A stretch of 64,000 nt of DNA. It comes from Diaphorobacter sp. HDW4B (GTDB lineage: Bacteria > Pseudomonadota > Gammaproteobacteria > Burkholderiales > Burkholderiaceae_C). Location of the stretch: contig NZ_CP049905.1 of assembly GCF_011305535.1 (NCBI RefSeq), positions 5,268,001-5,332,000 on the forward strand, written 5' to 3'. The first letter of the stretch is position 1. Each line of letters begins with the position of its first letter. The notes below the pieces were generated by a model that had not been told where the DNA came from, ran no database searches, and worked only from the letters and a program-made list of their open reading frames with translations. The translations under genes were made by a program, and so were the position numbers. Below are positions 8,056 to 17,212 of the stretch, piece after piece.

Positions 8056-9540
8056 ATGATCACCCGACATCGCTCCACAACTCCGCTCAAGGTCTCCATT
8101 CCGTCCCTTTTGCTTGCCGCATTGCTGACGGCCTGCGGCGGATCGGGAAGTGATTCCAGCTCCACGAACAACACATCAGGCGCGTCCAAAGAACAGACCA
8201 TCGAAGCAATCGATCAAGCCGCGTCTGCGGACAGCATCTACAGCGCCGCCAATCTCCCAGCCGTAGCGATCACCGCGACCACGGTGAATCTGGGAGAACT
8301 CAGCACAGCCAAGTCTCTGGAAACGGAGAGCTCCAATGGCGTGGCGAAAGTAGGCCTTGCCCGCGACAGCATGCTCACCTCGTCCGTCTCCAACGTGCAA
8401 GAGAAGCTCAAATGGACTGCTACCGGGAATGGCGGAAAGATTGCGGCCATCCAGTTCGTGTCCACTGGAGCCCAAGAAATCCGCATCGGTTTGCTGGCCG
8501 AAAAAATACCGAATGGCGCGCTGTTCAGAACCTACCCCAGCGGCCATCGCAACGAAGCGATTCAGACCACCGGCGCGCAGATTCTCGACATGCTAGAGGC
8601 CAATCAGCAATCCGGAGACTCGTCGGACGAGGCCCGAACCTGGTGGGCACCGAGCGTCGAGAACGATGAGATCACGCTGGAAATCGAATTGCCTGCAGGC
8701 GTGTCCAGCAACGAGCTGACGTTTTCGATCCCCAAGCTCATTCACGTCTACGCCAACGCAGCCGCCGTGGCGCTGAAGGCCAATGCGATCTCTGGAGCCG
8801 AAACACGCGCGGCGGGCGACTCCGCATCCTGCCAACTCGATTCAAGCTGCTACGCCGACTACGCGACGATCCGCAACTCCGTCGCGCTGATCAAGTATCT
8901 GCAGAACGGCGTCTACTACCAATGCACGGCCACTCTTTTGAACAACACGCAGGCCAACCGCGTGCCTTACGTCGCCACGGCCCACCACTGCATCTCCAAA
9001 CAGACCATCGCCTCGACGATGGAGAGCACCTGGTTCTTCCGCTCCAACAGCTGCAATTCGCTCGCCTACAGCAGCGGCAAGAAGAGCCGCAACGGAGCCA
9101 CCCTGCTCTCGACCAATACCAACCCCGATTTCACACTGCTGCGCCTGAACGACACGCCGCCTACAGGTGTCACCTACGCGGGCTGGAGCACGGGCAAAGC
9201 CGCCTACGGCGCATCCGTGGTCGGCATTCATCACCCATCGGGCGACCTGCAGAAGATCAGCCTCGGCGCGGTGAAATACACCCTGAATTGCACGATCAAC
9301 GCCGACACCACCATGTCCTGCGCGAGCAGCAGTTCAAGCACCGGCAACATGTACCAAGTCTCTTGGAGCAAGGGCATCACCGAAGTCGGCAGCAGCGGCT
9401 CGGCGCTGTTTGCGAGCAACAAGTTCGTGGGCCTGCTCTCGGGCGGCAGTTCGACCTGCTATGGCGGCGATGATCTGTACACCCGATTCGATCAGGCCTT
9501 CTCGGCTGTCAGAAGCTGGTTGGCTCCCAGCGCGAGTTGA
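8056..9540 (+). CDS. Trypsin-like serine protease, lipoprotein
   Basis: About 494 residues. The N-terminal lipoprotein signal ends in lipobox LLTAC followed by GGSGSDSSSTNN, so the mature protein should be tethered outside the inner membrane. The C-terminal half is a chymotrypsin-fold protease: His in PYVATAHHCIS, Asp in NPDFTLLRL, Ser in EVGSSGSALF. Several Cys pairs suit an extracytoplasmic enzyme. The middle (about 60-250) is a pro- or beta-rich domain without a clear family. I chose the ATG at 8056 because it opens on the signal peptide. An upstream TTG at 8020 only adds residues before it. Confidence 0.88.
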   Translation: MITRHRSTTPLKVSIPSLLLAALLTACGGSGSDSSSTNNTSGASKEQTIEAIDQAASADSIYSAANLPAVAITATTVNLGELSTAKSLETESSNGVAKVGLARDSMLTSSVSNVQEKLKWTATGNGGKIAAIQFVSTGAQEIRIGLLAEKIPNGALFRTYPSGHRNEAIQTTGAQILDMLEANQQSGDSSDEARTWWAPSVENDEITLEIELPAGVSSNELTFSIPKLIHVYANAAAVALKANAISGAETRAAGDSASCQLDSSCYADYATIRNSVALIKYLQNGVYYQCTATLLNNTQANRVPYVATAHHCISKQTIASTMESTWFFRSNSCNSLAYSSGKKSRNGATLLSTNTNPDFTLLRLNDTPPTGVTYAGWSTGKAAYGASVVGIHHPSGDLQKISLGAVKYTLNCTINADTTMSCASSSSSTGNMYQVSWSKGITEVGSSGSALFASNKFVGLLSGGSSTCYGGDDLYTRFDQAFSAVRSWLAPSAS

Positions 9541-9548
9541 GTTCACAT

Positions 9549-9578
9549 GGACGAATCACATGGAGCAGTGATTCGTCC
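9549..9578. terminator. Convergent hairpin between protease and ndh
   Basis: GGACGAATCA (9549-9558) pairs perfectly with TGATTCGTCC (9569-9578) over a 10-base loop. It lies between two converging genes. No clear T-run on either side, so termination is inferred from position only. Confidence 0.5.
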
Positions 9579-9597
9579 AGCGTCCCGACGCTGCCGC

Positions 9598-10878
9598 TCA
9601 ATGCAGCTTGAGCCGCCCCGACACCCGTTGCTGCAGCAAACGCGCCAGCGCCAGCACGCCGGTCTTGCCGATTCCGAGAATCGCCCTGTGGTGCATCAGG
9701 TGCAGCGAGATGTACATCCATTTGGCGATCAGGCCTTCGACAAAGAAGTTCTTGCCCGCGAGGCCACCCATCAGATTGCCGACGCCCTTGTTGTCGCCCA
9801 GCGAAACCAGCGAGCCGAAGTCCTGATAGACATACGGCTCATCCACCTCGTGTTCGCGCAGCATGGCCCCGAGCACCTTGGCCAGATAGGTGGCCTGCTG
9901 GTGAGCGGCCTGCGCGCGTGCGGGCACGGTTTTGCCCTCTTCCCACGGCGCGGCGGCGCAGTCGCCCATGGCGTAGATTTCCGGCACGTTGGTGCGCAGG
10001 TGGTTGTCGACGACGAACTGGTTGATGCGATTCACTTCCAGCCCCAGTTGCGCGTTCGCATCCGCAGCCTTGATGCCCGCCGCCCAGACGATCAGATCGG
10101 CCGAAATATCGCCCGCCGAGGTGACCAGCACGCCCTTGCGCAACTCCTGCACCCGCGTGTTGACCAGCACCTTCACCTGCTTGCGTCTGAGCGCCACGGT
10201 CGCCTGCTCTGAAATTTTGGGCGGCAGACCGCCAAGAATGCGATCACCGCCTTCGACCAGCGTGATGTCGAGCCGGAAACGTTGATTGCTGCCCAAACTC
10301 TCGAGCAGGGCCGCATGGGCCTCGATCAACTCCGCCGACAGCTCCACGCCCGTCGCACCGGCACCGACGATGGCAATCGACAGCGCGCGCTCGCTGGCAA
10401 ACGAAGCGCGGGCGCTGGCGCTCAACCAGTCCGAATGGAAACGCTGCGCATCGCGCACGTTTTCCAGCAGGTAGGCGTTTTCGATGCCGGGTGTGCCGAA
10501 CGAATTCGAGCCGCTGCCCAGCGCCAGAATCAGCCGCTTGAAGCTGATGGTGCGAGACGGCACGATTTCCTCGCCGTCCCCCTTGTGAATGGCCGCGAGG
10601 GTGATGGTTTTCTTCTGGGCATCGAGCCCCGAAAACTCGCCCATGGTGAAGCTGAAGTGATTGCGCCGCGCGAGCACCGTGTAGGAAAGGCCTTCTTGAT
10701 GCGCATCCAGCGTGCCTGCCGCCACTTCATGCAGCGTCGGCTTCCAGATGTGAAACGGAAACTTGTCTATCAGCAGCACGCGTTCCCCGCCCAGCGTCTT
10801 ACCCAGCTTTCGTCCAAGCTGGGCAGCGAGCTCCAGACCGCCGGCACCTCCACCCACAATCACTATGTCGTAATGCAT
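9598..10878 (-). CDS. ndh: NADH dehydrogenase type II
   Basis: Protein of 426 residues. A single-subunit, non-proton-pumping enzyme that passes electrons from NADH to quinone at the inner membrane. The FAD-binding dinucleotide fold is at residues 6-20 (IVIVGGGAGGLELA). The NAD-binding fold is at about 168-185 (IAIVGAGATGVELSAELIE). The flavin-contacting YAMGDCA is near 310. The C-terminal amphipathic region (KWMYISLHLMHHRAILG) fits membrane attachment. Transcribed alone, convergent with the protease gene. Confidence 0.92.
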   Translation of the reverse strand: MHYDIVIVGGGAGGLELAAQLGRKLGKTLGGERVLLIDKFPFHIWKPTLHEVAAGTLDAHQEGLSYTVLARRNHFSFTMGEFSGLDAQKKTITLAAIHKGDGEEIVPSRTISFKRLILALGSGSNSFGTPGIENAYLLENVRDAQRFHSDWLSASARASFASERALSIAIVGAGATGVELSAELIEAHAALLESLGSNQRFRLDITLVEGGDRILGGLPPKISEQATVALRRKQVKVLVNTRVQELRKGVLVTSAGDISADLIVWAAGIKAADANAQLGLEVNRINQFVVDNHLRTNVPEIYAMGDCAAAPWEEGKTVPARAQAAHQQATYLAKVLGAMLREHEVDEPYVYQDFGSLVSLGDNKGVGNLMGGLAGKNFFVEGLIAKWMYISLHLMHHRAILGIGKTGVLALARLLQQRVSGRLKLH

Positions 10879-11223
10879 TCACGCCTCCAGCGCAATTTTC
10901 GATGTAACTTAGTTTCATAGTTTAGCCCTCAGACTGAAACCAGAAGCCCATATCGGAAAGAAGCTCGGCCATGCAATGGGCTGAGAGTGCCCGATTGTGT
11001 CTTTTCGGCACTTGCGCGGTGAGTAGGGACTTTGCTGATGGCCGTTTGCAGTGGGTTTTCCATCCGAATCACCGCCAACCTCTCAAGAGGCCAATGACAG
11101 CGTCCTCCTTCATTCCGAGGTCGTTTTTCACGATGTGGATTTTGAAAAAGACCGAACCATGCGCGACAAGCGGCATCGCAATGTCAGAATCACGCAGTCT
11201 TTTTTCAGTCTTGGCATCCGCTC
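10879..11223. other. Gap between ndh and the DTW-domain gene
   Basis: 345 bp with no supported gene. A short minus-strand frame (about 58 codons from an ATG near 11251) overlaps the start of the DTW gene and lacks a convincing ribosome-binding site. The ndh promoter should lie at the left edge. Confidence 0.35.
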
Positions 11224-11850
11224 TTGTTACCTGATTCCAGCCTTTCATCTCCACGCAGATCCGTTTGCGCGTCCTGCCTGCGCCCCTCCTCGGTGTGCAT
11301 TTGCAGCGCCGTGCGCACAGTGCGGTCGCCAATCGAGGTGCTGATCCTCATGCATCCGGACGAAGTCGGACATGCCAAGAACACCGGGCAGTTGCTGCAC
11401 CTGTGCCTGCCCAACAGCCGCGTGCTGATTGGCACGCTGTTTGACGACGACACATTGCAGAAAGCGCTGTTTGGCGCTTGGGAAAACCAACCCAAACCAC
11501 CGCGCACCTTGCTTCTGTATCCGGGAAACGACTCTCTTCAAGCTGCTCCCAACCCTTCCCCATCCGCAATCCGTCTGGTGCTGATCGACTCGACCTGGCG
11601 CAAAAGTCGCCAGATGGTGACAGCTCATCCTCTGCTTCAAAACTTGCCTCGACTTTCCCTGCAAGACCCGCCCGCGTCGCGCTATGCCATCCGCAAGGCG
11701 CATGAGCCGCATCAGCTGTCCACGCTGGAAGCCGCGCAGCTCGCATTGCAAACACTGGATCCGGACAACAGCGATCAGTTAAACGGCCTTGGACGGGCCA
11801 TGGATGCGTTCGTGGCCTTTCAGCGCAAGTTCTGGCCACAGGCAAACTGA
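11224..11850 (+). CDS. tapT: DTW-domain tRNA-uridine aminocarboxypropyltransferase
   Basis: About 208 residues. DTW-family enzymes transfer the 3-amino-3-carboxypropyl group of S-adenosylmethionine to a uridine in the tRNA variable loop (acp3U47 in E. coli). An N-terminal Cys cluster (VCASCLRPSSVCIC, about 15-28) probably binds metal. The core has VLILMHPDE and the DxTW motif as LIDSTWRKSRQM (about 125), then SRYAIRKAHEPHQLSTLEA. The start is uncertain: the frame opens at a TTG with no good ribosome-binding site, but the Cys cluster must be included. Confidence 0.82.
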   Translation: MLPDSSLSSPRRSVCASCLRPSSVCICSAVRTVRSPIEVLILMHPDEVGHAKNTGQLLHLCLPNSRVLIGTLFDDDTLQKALFGAWENQPKPPRTLLLYPGNDSLQAAPNPSPSAIRLVLIDSTWRKSRQMVTAHPLLQNLPRLSLQDPPASRYAIRKAHEPHQLSTLEAAQLALQTLDPDNSDQLNGLGRAMDAFVAFQRKFWPQAN

Positions 11851-11938
11851 CAAAAAATACGAAACACGGCAAGCACCCCTTGTCGCGCTATCCTCGGGTG
11901 ATTCGTTCCATTCAAAACACCCAACGGAGACACGCACC

Positions 11939-12532
11939 ATGGCCGCCCGCTACCCCCTCGCCGATCTGAACACCCTGCCCGACGACCTCCAAGCCAAGAT
12001 TCTGGAAGTGCAGGAAAAAGCCGGCTTCGTGCCCAACGTGTTCCTCGCCCTCGCCCGCCGTCCGGCGGAATGGCGCGCGTTCTTCGCGTACCACGATGCG
12101 CTCATGGACCCGGAGAGCGTGGGCCGCAGCAGCCACCTCACCAAGGGCGACCGCGAGATGATCGTCACCACCACCAGCGCGTTCAACCAGTGCCTGTATT
12201 GCGTCGTGGCCCATGGCGCGCTGCTGCGCATCTACGAGAAAAAGCCGCTCGTGGCCGATCAGGTGGCGGTGAACTATCTCAAGGCCGACATCACGCCGCG
12301 CCAGCGCGCCATGCTCGACTTCGCGATGAAGGTCTGCAACAGCGCGCATGAAATCAACGACGCAGACTTCGCGCCGCTGCACGCCCACGGCTTCGACGAC
12401 GAAGACATCTGGGACATCGCCGCCATCACCGCGTTCTTCGGCCTGTCCAACCGCATGGCCAGTTTCTCGGACATGCAACCCAACCCCGAGTTCTTCCTGA
12501 TGGGCCGCCTGCCGCGCGAGAAGAAGGCCTGA
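11939..12532 (+). CDS. Carboxymuconolactone decarboxylase/AhpD-like protein
   Basis: 197 residues, an uncharacterised peroxidase-related member of the AhpD/CMD superfamily. The redox motif CLYCVVAHGALLR (about residues 85-97) supplies the Cys-x-x-Cys and downstream His of AhpD-like proteins. The following helical half (ADITPRQRAMLDFAMKVC) is typical. The start at 11939 follows AACGGAGACACGCACC. The actual substrate is unknown. Probably a cytoplasmic thiol-dependent peroxidase or related enzyme. Monocistronic. Confidence 0.85.
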   Translation: MAARYPLADLNTLPDDLQAKILEVQEKAGFVPNVFLALARRPAEWRAFFAYHDALMDPESVGRSSHLTKGDREMIVTTTSAFNQCLYCVVAHGALLRIYEKKPLVADQVAVNYLKADITPRQRAMLDFAMKVCNSAHEINDADFAPLHAHGFDDEDIWDIAAITAFFGLSNRMASFSDMQPNPEFFLMGRLPREKKA

Positions 12533-12545
12533 GTTTTTCTGCTGA

Positions 12546-14303
12546 TCAGTTCGACGCTAGATGGGCCGCCTTGCAAGGCCCGAACAGATCCAATTGCGGC
12601 TGATAGCTCGGCGACTTCACATCCAGCAGACCCAACATGGAGTGGTAGAGGTTGTCGTGCGTATAGGCTGTATCCGCCGTGCCGCGCAGGCAACCCACGG
12701 AGAGTTGCTCGCGGCTCTCGAAGGACTGCGACAACCAGCTGACCATGGGCACGTGTTTCTGCACTTCGGGGGCGATGCTGTATGGCAGGCCGTGCAGGAA
12801 CTGGCCGTATTCGCCCAGCGATTCGCCATGGTCGCTCAGGTACAGCATGCCGGTGTCGTACTTCTGATCGACGTTCTTGAGCCAGTCGATGGTGGCACCC
12901 AGAAAGCGGTCGGTTTCGACGATGGAGTTGTCGTAGGCATTCATCAGCTCGGAATGCGCGCAGTCGGCCAGTACCTCTGTCTTGCATTCGGGGGTGAACA
13001 GCTTGGATTCTTTGGACGAACGCTTGGCGTACGCCGGGCCGTGACTGCCCATTTGGTGGAAGACCAGCAGCACGCCCTTGTTGCGCTTGTCTGCGGGGAT
13101 GGCATCAAGCCGCTGCTGGAGGTTCTCCAACATCGCCATGTCGCGGCACTCGCCGCTCGCGTCGCACAGTTTCTTGCGCTGATCGGCGCTCAAGCCCTCG
13201 GACGCCGACACATGCGGCACGCGGTCGCAAACGCCTTTGCAGCCGGATTGGTTGTCGATCCAGAGCACACCCATGCCAGCGGCCTGCACCACGTCGAGCA
13301 GGGTTTCGTAGTCGTCCTTGCGCGACTCGAAATCCTTCTTGCCCAGCGGCGAGAACATGCAGGGCACCGAAGCCAGCGTGCTCGTGCCGCAGGAATGCAC
13401 ATTGGTCCAGTTCATCACATTGCGCTCGGCCAGCTTCTCCGTGGTGTTGCGCGCATAGCCGTTGAGGCCGAAGTGATCCGCACGCCCCGTCTCGCCCACC
13501 ACCAGCACGAACAGCATGGGCTTGGTCTGGCTGGCGTGGCTTGCTCCCAGAGCGGCACCAGCGCCCATGGGAATGAGCTTCTTGTGGCGCGTCACCAAGG
13601 GGCGAATGGCTGCCGTGCTGGTCGAATACAGGCTGGCAATGGGATTGAGCATGTAGCGCATCTGCGGGTTGTTGCGCATCAGCGGGGCCAGGTCACGCGA
13701 CATGGTGGCGATGACGATGGCGGCAACGCCGAGCGATGCCACCAGCAGCAGCACATTGCGCACGATCTGCTTGACGGGCGGCATTGCAGGAATGCGCACA
13801 CGGATGATCCACCACAGCGGAATCGCCATCACCAACATCACCGCCAACAGCATGCGCAAGCCCAGCAGATCGGACACTTCGTGCGCGTCCGTCTGCAACA
13901 CGTTCGCGGCCATGCCGGGGTCCATCACCACGCTGTAGGTGAGCATGTAGTACTGCGAAAGCGCGGCGGTCAGCGCGACGGCCAGCCACACCACCTTCAT
14001 CCAGCGTGTCCACGCGGTGAAAGCCAGAATCGCAGCCGTTCCGCAGGCGTTCAGCACGCCGAGCACCAGCGCTGTTCGCACCAGCACCGCCGGGGCGTTT
14101 GCGATGCGCTCCAGTTGAAACCACAGCGCCCAGTTGGCTGCCAATGTCAGATAGACAGACAGGAGAATGGCGATCCTCTGCGCGGACATGGGCGTGGCAA
14201 ACCATGCGTCCAGCCGAAGCACCAACTGCCCAACGCGGGTTTGAAGAAACTCCCCCCACCACGACGCACGGGGCAAGCCCAGTTTGATTTCTGCGGAACT
14301 CAT
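12546..14303 (-). CDS. eptA: Lipid A phosphoethanolamine transferase
   Basis: 585 residues. Transfers phosphoethanolamine from phosphatidylethanolamine to lipid A phosphates, lowering outer-membrane charge and polymyxin binding. The N-terminal ~200 residues hold several membrane helices (IAILLSVYLTLAANWALWF and following). The periplasmic sulfatase-fold domain has VVGETGRADHFGLNGY, the Thr nucleophile in CGTSTLASVPCMFS, HQMGSHGP and the metal site SDHGESLGEYG. I chose the ATG at 14303, which overlaps the stop of the PAP2 gene by 4 bases (ATGA). It lies downstream of the PAP2 gene and near a divergent two-component system. Confidence 0.93.
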   Translation of the reverse strand: MSSAEIKLGLPRASWWGEFLQTRVGQLVLRLDAWFATPMSAQRIAILLSVYLTLAANWALWFQLERIANAPAVLVRTALVLGVLNACGTAAILAFTAWTRWMKVVWLAVALTAALSQYYMLTYSVVMDPGMAANVLQTDAHEVSDLLGLRMLLAVMLVMAIPLWWIIRVRIPAMPPVKQIVRNVLLLVASLGVAAIVIATMSRDLAPLMRNNPQMRYMLNPIASLYSTSTAAIRPLVTRHKKLIPMGAGAALGASHASQTKPMLFVLVVGETGRADHFGLNGYARNTTEKLAERNVMNWTNVHSCGTSTLASVPCMFSPLGKKDFESRKDDYETLLDVVQAAGMGVLWIDNQSGCKGVCDRVPHVSASEGLSADQRKKLCDASGECRDMAMLENLQQRLDAIPADKRNKGVLLVFHQMGSHGPAYAKRSSKESKLFTPECKTEVLADCAHSELMNAYDNSIVETDRFLGATIDWLKNVDQKYDTGMLYLSDHGESLGEYGQFLHGLPYSIAPEVQKHVPMVSWLSQSFESREQLSVGCLRGTADTAYTHDNLYHSMLGLLDVKSPSYQPQLDLFGPCKAAHLASN

Positions 14304-15052
14304 GCTTGCACCTCGTGTGCGGATTGGATGTTGTTCTGTACGGAATCGCGCTGTGCCTGACGACGGGCGCGGAAGGCCGTGCAAGCCACGTCGGCCAGCA
14401 GGCCAAAGGTCCAGCAGATCCACGCCGTCCACAGCGTGTGGCTCATGTAATGCGCACCGCGCAACTGCTGTGTGAGGCCCAGCACCAGCCCCAGCATCAA
14501 AGCCGTAAACAGCCAACGGCCAGCGACTTTCGATCCGAGCTTGCGAACCACGAACCAGCCCGCGAGAAATCCGAACGCCGAGGACGCATGTCCCGCCGGA
14601 AAGCAATGTCCCGGCCCTTGATCGAGCACGCCCCATGCCCAATGCGAAACATAGATAGCGCGGCCACCGAACTCGTTCAGGTCCCAAGGACAGCTCGTGT
14701 GATTGGCCTTCTTGAGCAAGGTGATCAGCAACATGCCGCCCAGCACCGACAAAACAAGTTGCACTCGCTCGCCGCGGCTCAGTCGCTTCAGAAAGCTCCA
14801 GGGCTTGAAGATGCCCACGATCAACGCCACGACCAGCAGACTGCTGACATCGCGCGGGATTTCATGAAAGGCGATCACGAACCAGCGGCTGCCGCGCAGC
14901 GCAAAGCCATCTGCCGAGCCGAACAGGCGGGCAAAGGGCAAATCGAGCCCGGAGAAATCCCAGAAGGCCACCAGCAAAAACAGGAAAGCCGTCAAGCCGA
15001 ACAGTCGGCGCGGGGTCCAATCAATCATGGAAACGGTCGAATACTTCTTCAT
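14300..15052 (-). CDS. PAP2-family membrane phosphatase
   Basis: About 250 residues with five to six predicted membrane helices. PAP2 signatures, slightly divergent: KKANHTSCPWDL (motif 1), FPAGHASSAFGF (motif 2, catalytic His) and GAHYMSHTLWTAW (motif 3, second His). Translationally coupled to eptA, which suggests action on the same lipid A or on lipid phosphates released there. The start is probably the ATG at 15052. An ATG at 15028 is possible. Similar eptA/PAP2 pairs occur in other beta-proteobacteria. The exact substrate is inferred. Confidence 0.85.
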   Translation of the reverse strand: MKKYSTVSMIDWTPRRLFGLTAFLFLLVAFWDFSGLDLPFARLFGSADGFALRGSRWFVIAFHEIPRDVSSLLVVALIVGIFKPWSFLKRLSRGERVQLVLSVLGGMLLITLLKKANHTSCPWDLNEFGGRAIYVSHWAWGVLDQGPGHCFPAGHASSAFGFLAGWFVVRKLGSKVAGRWLFTALMLGLVLGLTQQLRGAHYMSHTLWTAWICWTFGLLADVACTAFRARRQAQRDSVQNNIQSAHEVQA

Positions 15053-15170
15053 CACGACCGTCAGACTATTGAGCGCACCTGAACAATTGCTGAACAAGAC
15101 ACCGCTCTCAACTCCCCTACACTTGGGTCCTCGCCGAGCCAGAACCAATCCATCAGCCAGTCAGCCGCCC

Positions 15171-15857
15171 ATGCGTGTATTGCTTGTAGAAGATGACAAA
15201 GCCCTGTCGGACGCCGTGTGCGGCTATCTGCATGCCAAGGCCTTCGTGGTCGATGCGGTGCCCAATCTGGCGCTCGCCAGCACGGCGCTCATGACCACGC
15301 AGTACGCGGCGGTGCTGCTTGATCTGCATCTACCCGATGGCGACGGCCTCTCGCTCCTGCCGCAGATTCGCGCGACCAAGGACCGGCCCATCGTCATCGC
15401 GCTCACGGCCAAGGATCAGGTGAGCGACCGCATCCACGGGCTCGATGCAGGTGCGGACGACTACCTCGTCAAACCCTATGACCCCGCCGAGCTGCTGGCC
15501 CGCTTGCGTGCCGTGGAGCGCCGCCGCAACGCGGTTGCCACGCCGGTGCTGACCATTGGCGATCTGCAGATCGACTTGTCGATGGAACAAGTGCGCCGCG
15601 CGGGCGTTCAGATTCCGCTCACGCCCAAGGAATGGGCATTGCTGCGCGTGATGGCGACGCGCCCCGAGCGCAACCACACGCGCGAGCATCTGCAGGATGC
15701 CCTCTACAGTTTTGACAACTCCACCGACAGCAATACGCTGGAGGTATTCATCAGCCGCCTGCGCCGCAAACTGGGGCGCGACCACATCGAGACCGTGCGC
15801 GGCATTGGCTACAAGCTGGCGCATCCGGGCCAGAACGTGAGCGAAGGCGCAAAGTGA
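15171..15857 (+). CDS. OmpR/PmrA-type response regulator
   Basis: About 228 residues. The receiver domain has acidic pocket EDD (residues 7-9), the phospho-acceptor Asp in VLLDLHLPDGDG (about 51) and Lys in YLVKPYD (about 101). The C-terminal winged helix is OmpR-type (LTPKEWALLRVMATRP to LEVFISRLRRKLG). Start at 15171, where MRVLLVEDD opens. Its GTGA end overlaps the sensor gene. It is divergent from the PAP2-eptA pair, so control of lipid A modification is likely. Confidence 0.9.
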   Translation: MRVLLVEDDKALSDAVCGYLHAKAFVVDAVPNLALASTALMTTQYAAVLLDLHLPDGDGLSLLPQIRATKDRPIVIALTAKDQVSDRIHGLDAGADDYLVKPYDPAELLARLRAVERRRNAVATPVLTIGDLQIDLSMEQVRRAGVQIPLTPKEWALLRVMATRPERNHTREHLQDALYSFDNSTDSNTLEVFISRLRRKLGRDHIETVRGIGYKLAHPGQNVSEGAK

Positions 15858-17209
15858 ATCAGCGCCGCGACACGCTGGCCGGACGGCTGACCAAGACGCT
15901 GATCCTCTGGGTCGGCTGCGTGTGGCTGCTGTGCCTGCTCGCCGTCGTCTGGTACACCGGACGCGAAATCAACTACAACTTCGACAACGAACTGGTGGAG
16001 GTGTCCCATCGCATGTTCGACATCGCGCTCGACCATCTGGACGAAGCGCACGCACCACCCGATCAGAAAGGACCGCTGGTCATCCCGGGGCCGGGTTCAT
16101 TTGCGGATGCCGAGGTTTATTACCGCCTCGTCTCGCCCGACAACAAGGTGCTCGCGCAATCCGAGGAGTCCAAGGACCGGATGTTCGACGTCTCGCTCGC
16201 TCCCGGCTTCGAGAACAACCGCGAATGGCGTGTCTACACCCTGCGTCATCCAACGCGCGGCGTCTTCCTGCAGGTAGCCGATCCGCTGGAAGAACGCAGC
16301 GAAACAGTCAACCGCACGCTGCTTGGGCTGATCGTGCCGTTTCTAGTGCTGCTGCCTGCGCTTGCATGGCTGCTGCGTCGCATTGCGCGCAGCGAATTGC
16401 ACGTGCTGGACGACTTGTCCAGCGAAATCGCCAAGCGCGACGGGCGCCAGTTGGAGCCGATTCATCTGACGAATCCGCCACGCGAAATCGAGCAGGTGCA
16501 GGAGCACACCAACCGCCTACTGGAGCGCTTGTCCCAGTCGCTGGATGTGGAGCGCGCACTCGCCGCCAACGCCGCGCACGAGTTGAGAACACCGCTGACC
16601 GCCGCGCGCTTGCGGCTTCAGACCGCGCTGGAACATGGCCTCGATCATGCGGATGTGGAAGCGGCGATCCAGTCCCTGCAAACGCTGAGCCACCGCACCG
16701 AGAAACTGCTGCAGCTCTCGCGCGCCGAATCAAGCGCGCCATTCACGCGCGACAGCATCGATCTGGTGAAGCTCGCAACGACGGCGATGCGCGAGTTCTG
16801 GCAGGACGAGGAAGCATCGGCGCGCATCGAACTGATCACACCATCAGCCACCGAACTCGCTGCCAAGCCGCTGACCTGCAAGGGCGACTTCGACGCGCTG
16901 GCGATTGCGCTGCGCAATCTGGTGGAAAACGCCCTTGCCTACTCGAATGCCGAGAACATCGAAATCATCGTCGGCCCCGGCAGCGAACTGACCGTGCGCG
17001 ATGACGGTCAGGGCGTGACGCCGGAGCAACTGGACAAACTCAAGCACCGCCATGTGCGCCAAAGCGCCCAGCGCACCGGCTACGGCTTGGGGCTGTCCAT
17101 CGTCTCCAGCATTGCGCAGAAGCACGACGCGCAATTCGAACTGACCTCGCCGCCGCGCGGCAAAGCACACGGCTTCGAGGCCAGACTGGTGTTGCAACCG
17201 GGCGAGTGA
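15854..17209 (+). CDS. Sensor histidine kinase of the lipid A block
   Basis: 451 residues. Membrane helix 1 at about 15-38 (LILWVGCVWLLCLLAVVWY), a periplasmic domain of about 120 residues, and helix 2 near 155-178 (LLGLIVPFLVLLPALAWLL). HAMP-like linker, then HisKA with the phospho-His in AANAAHELRTPLTAARLRL (about 245), and HATPase with N-box NALAYSN and G-boxes DDGQGV and GYGLGLSIV. GTG start inside the regulator stop. The closest architecture is QseC/PmrB. The ligand is unknown; cationic peptides or metals are plausible for its role. Confidence 0.9.
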   Translation: MNQRRDTLAGRLTKTLILWVGCVWLLCLLAVVWYTGREINYNFDNELVEVSHRMFDIALDHLDEAHAPPDQKGPLVIPGPGSFADAEVYYRLVSPDNKVLAQSEESKDRMFDVSLAPGFENNREWRVYTLRHPTRGVFLQVADPLEERSETVNRTLLGLIVPFLVLLPALAWLLRRIARSELHVLDDLSSEIAKRDGRQLEPIHLTNPPREIEQVQEHTNRLLERLSQSLDVERALAANAAHELRTPLTAARLRLQTALEHGLDHADVEAAIQSLQTLSHRTEKLLQLSRAESSAPFTRDSIDLVKLATTAMREFWQDEEASARIELITPSATELAAKPLTCKGDFDALAIALRNLVENALAYSNAENIEIIVGPGSELTVRDDGQGVTPEQLDKLKHRHVRQSAQRTGYGLGLSIVSSIAQKHDAQFELTSPPRGKAHGFEARLVLQPGE

Positions 17210-17212
17210 GCC

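Noticed and set aside
11069-11332. Minus-strand frame overlapping the DTW gene start
   Set aside because: No ribosome-binding site or family signature, and it overlaps the conserved Cys cluster of the DTW protein.
12561-14360. Long plus-strand frame opposite eptA
   Set aside because: Its composition (His, Gln and Arg-rich) is typical of antisense reading of a GC-rich gene, and EptA motifs are intact on the other strand.
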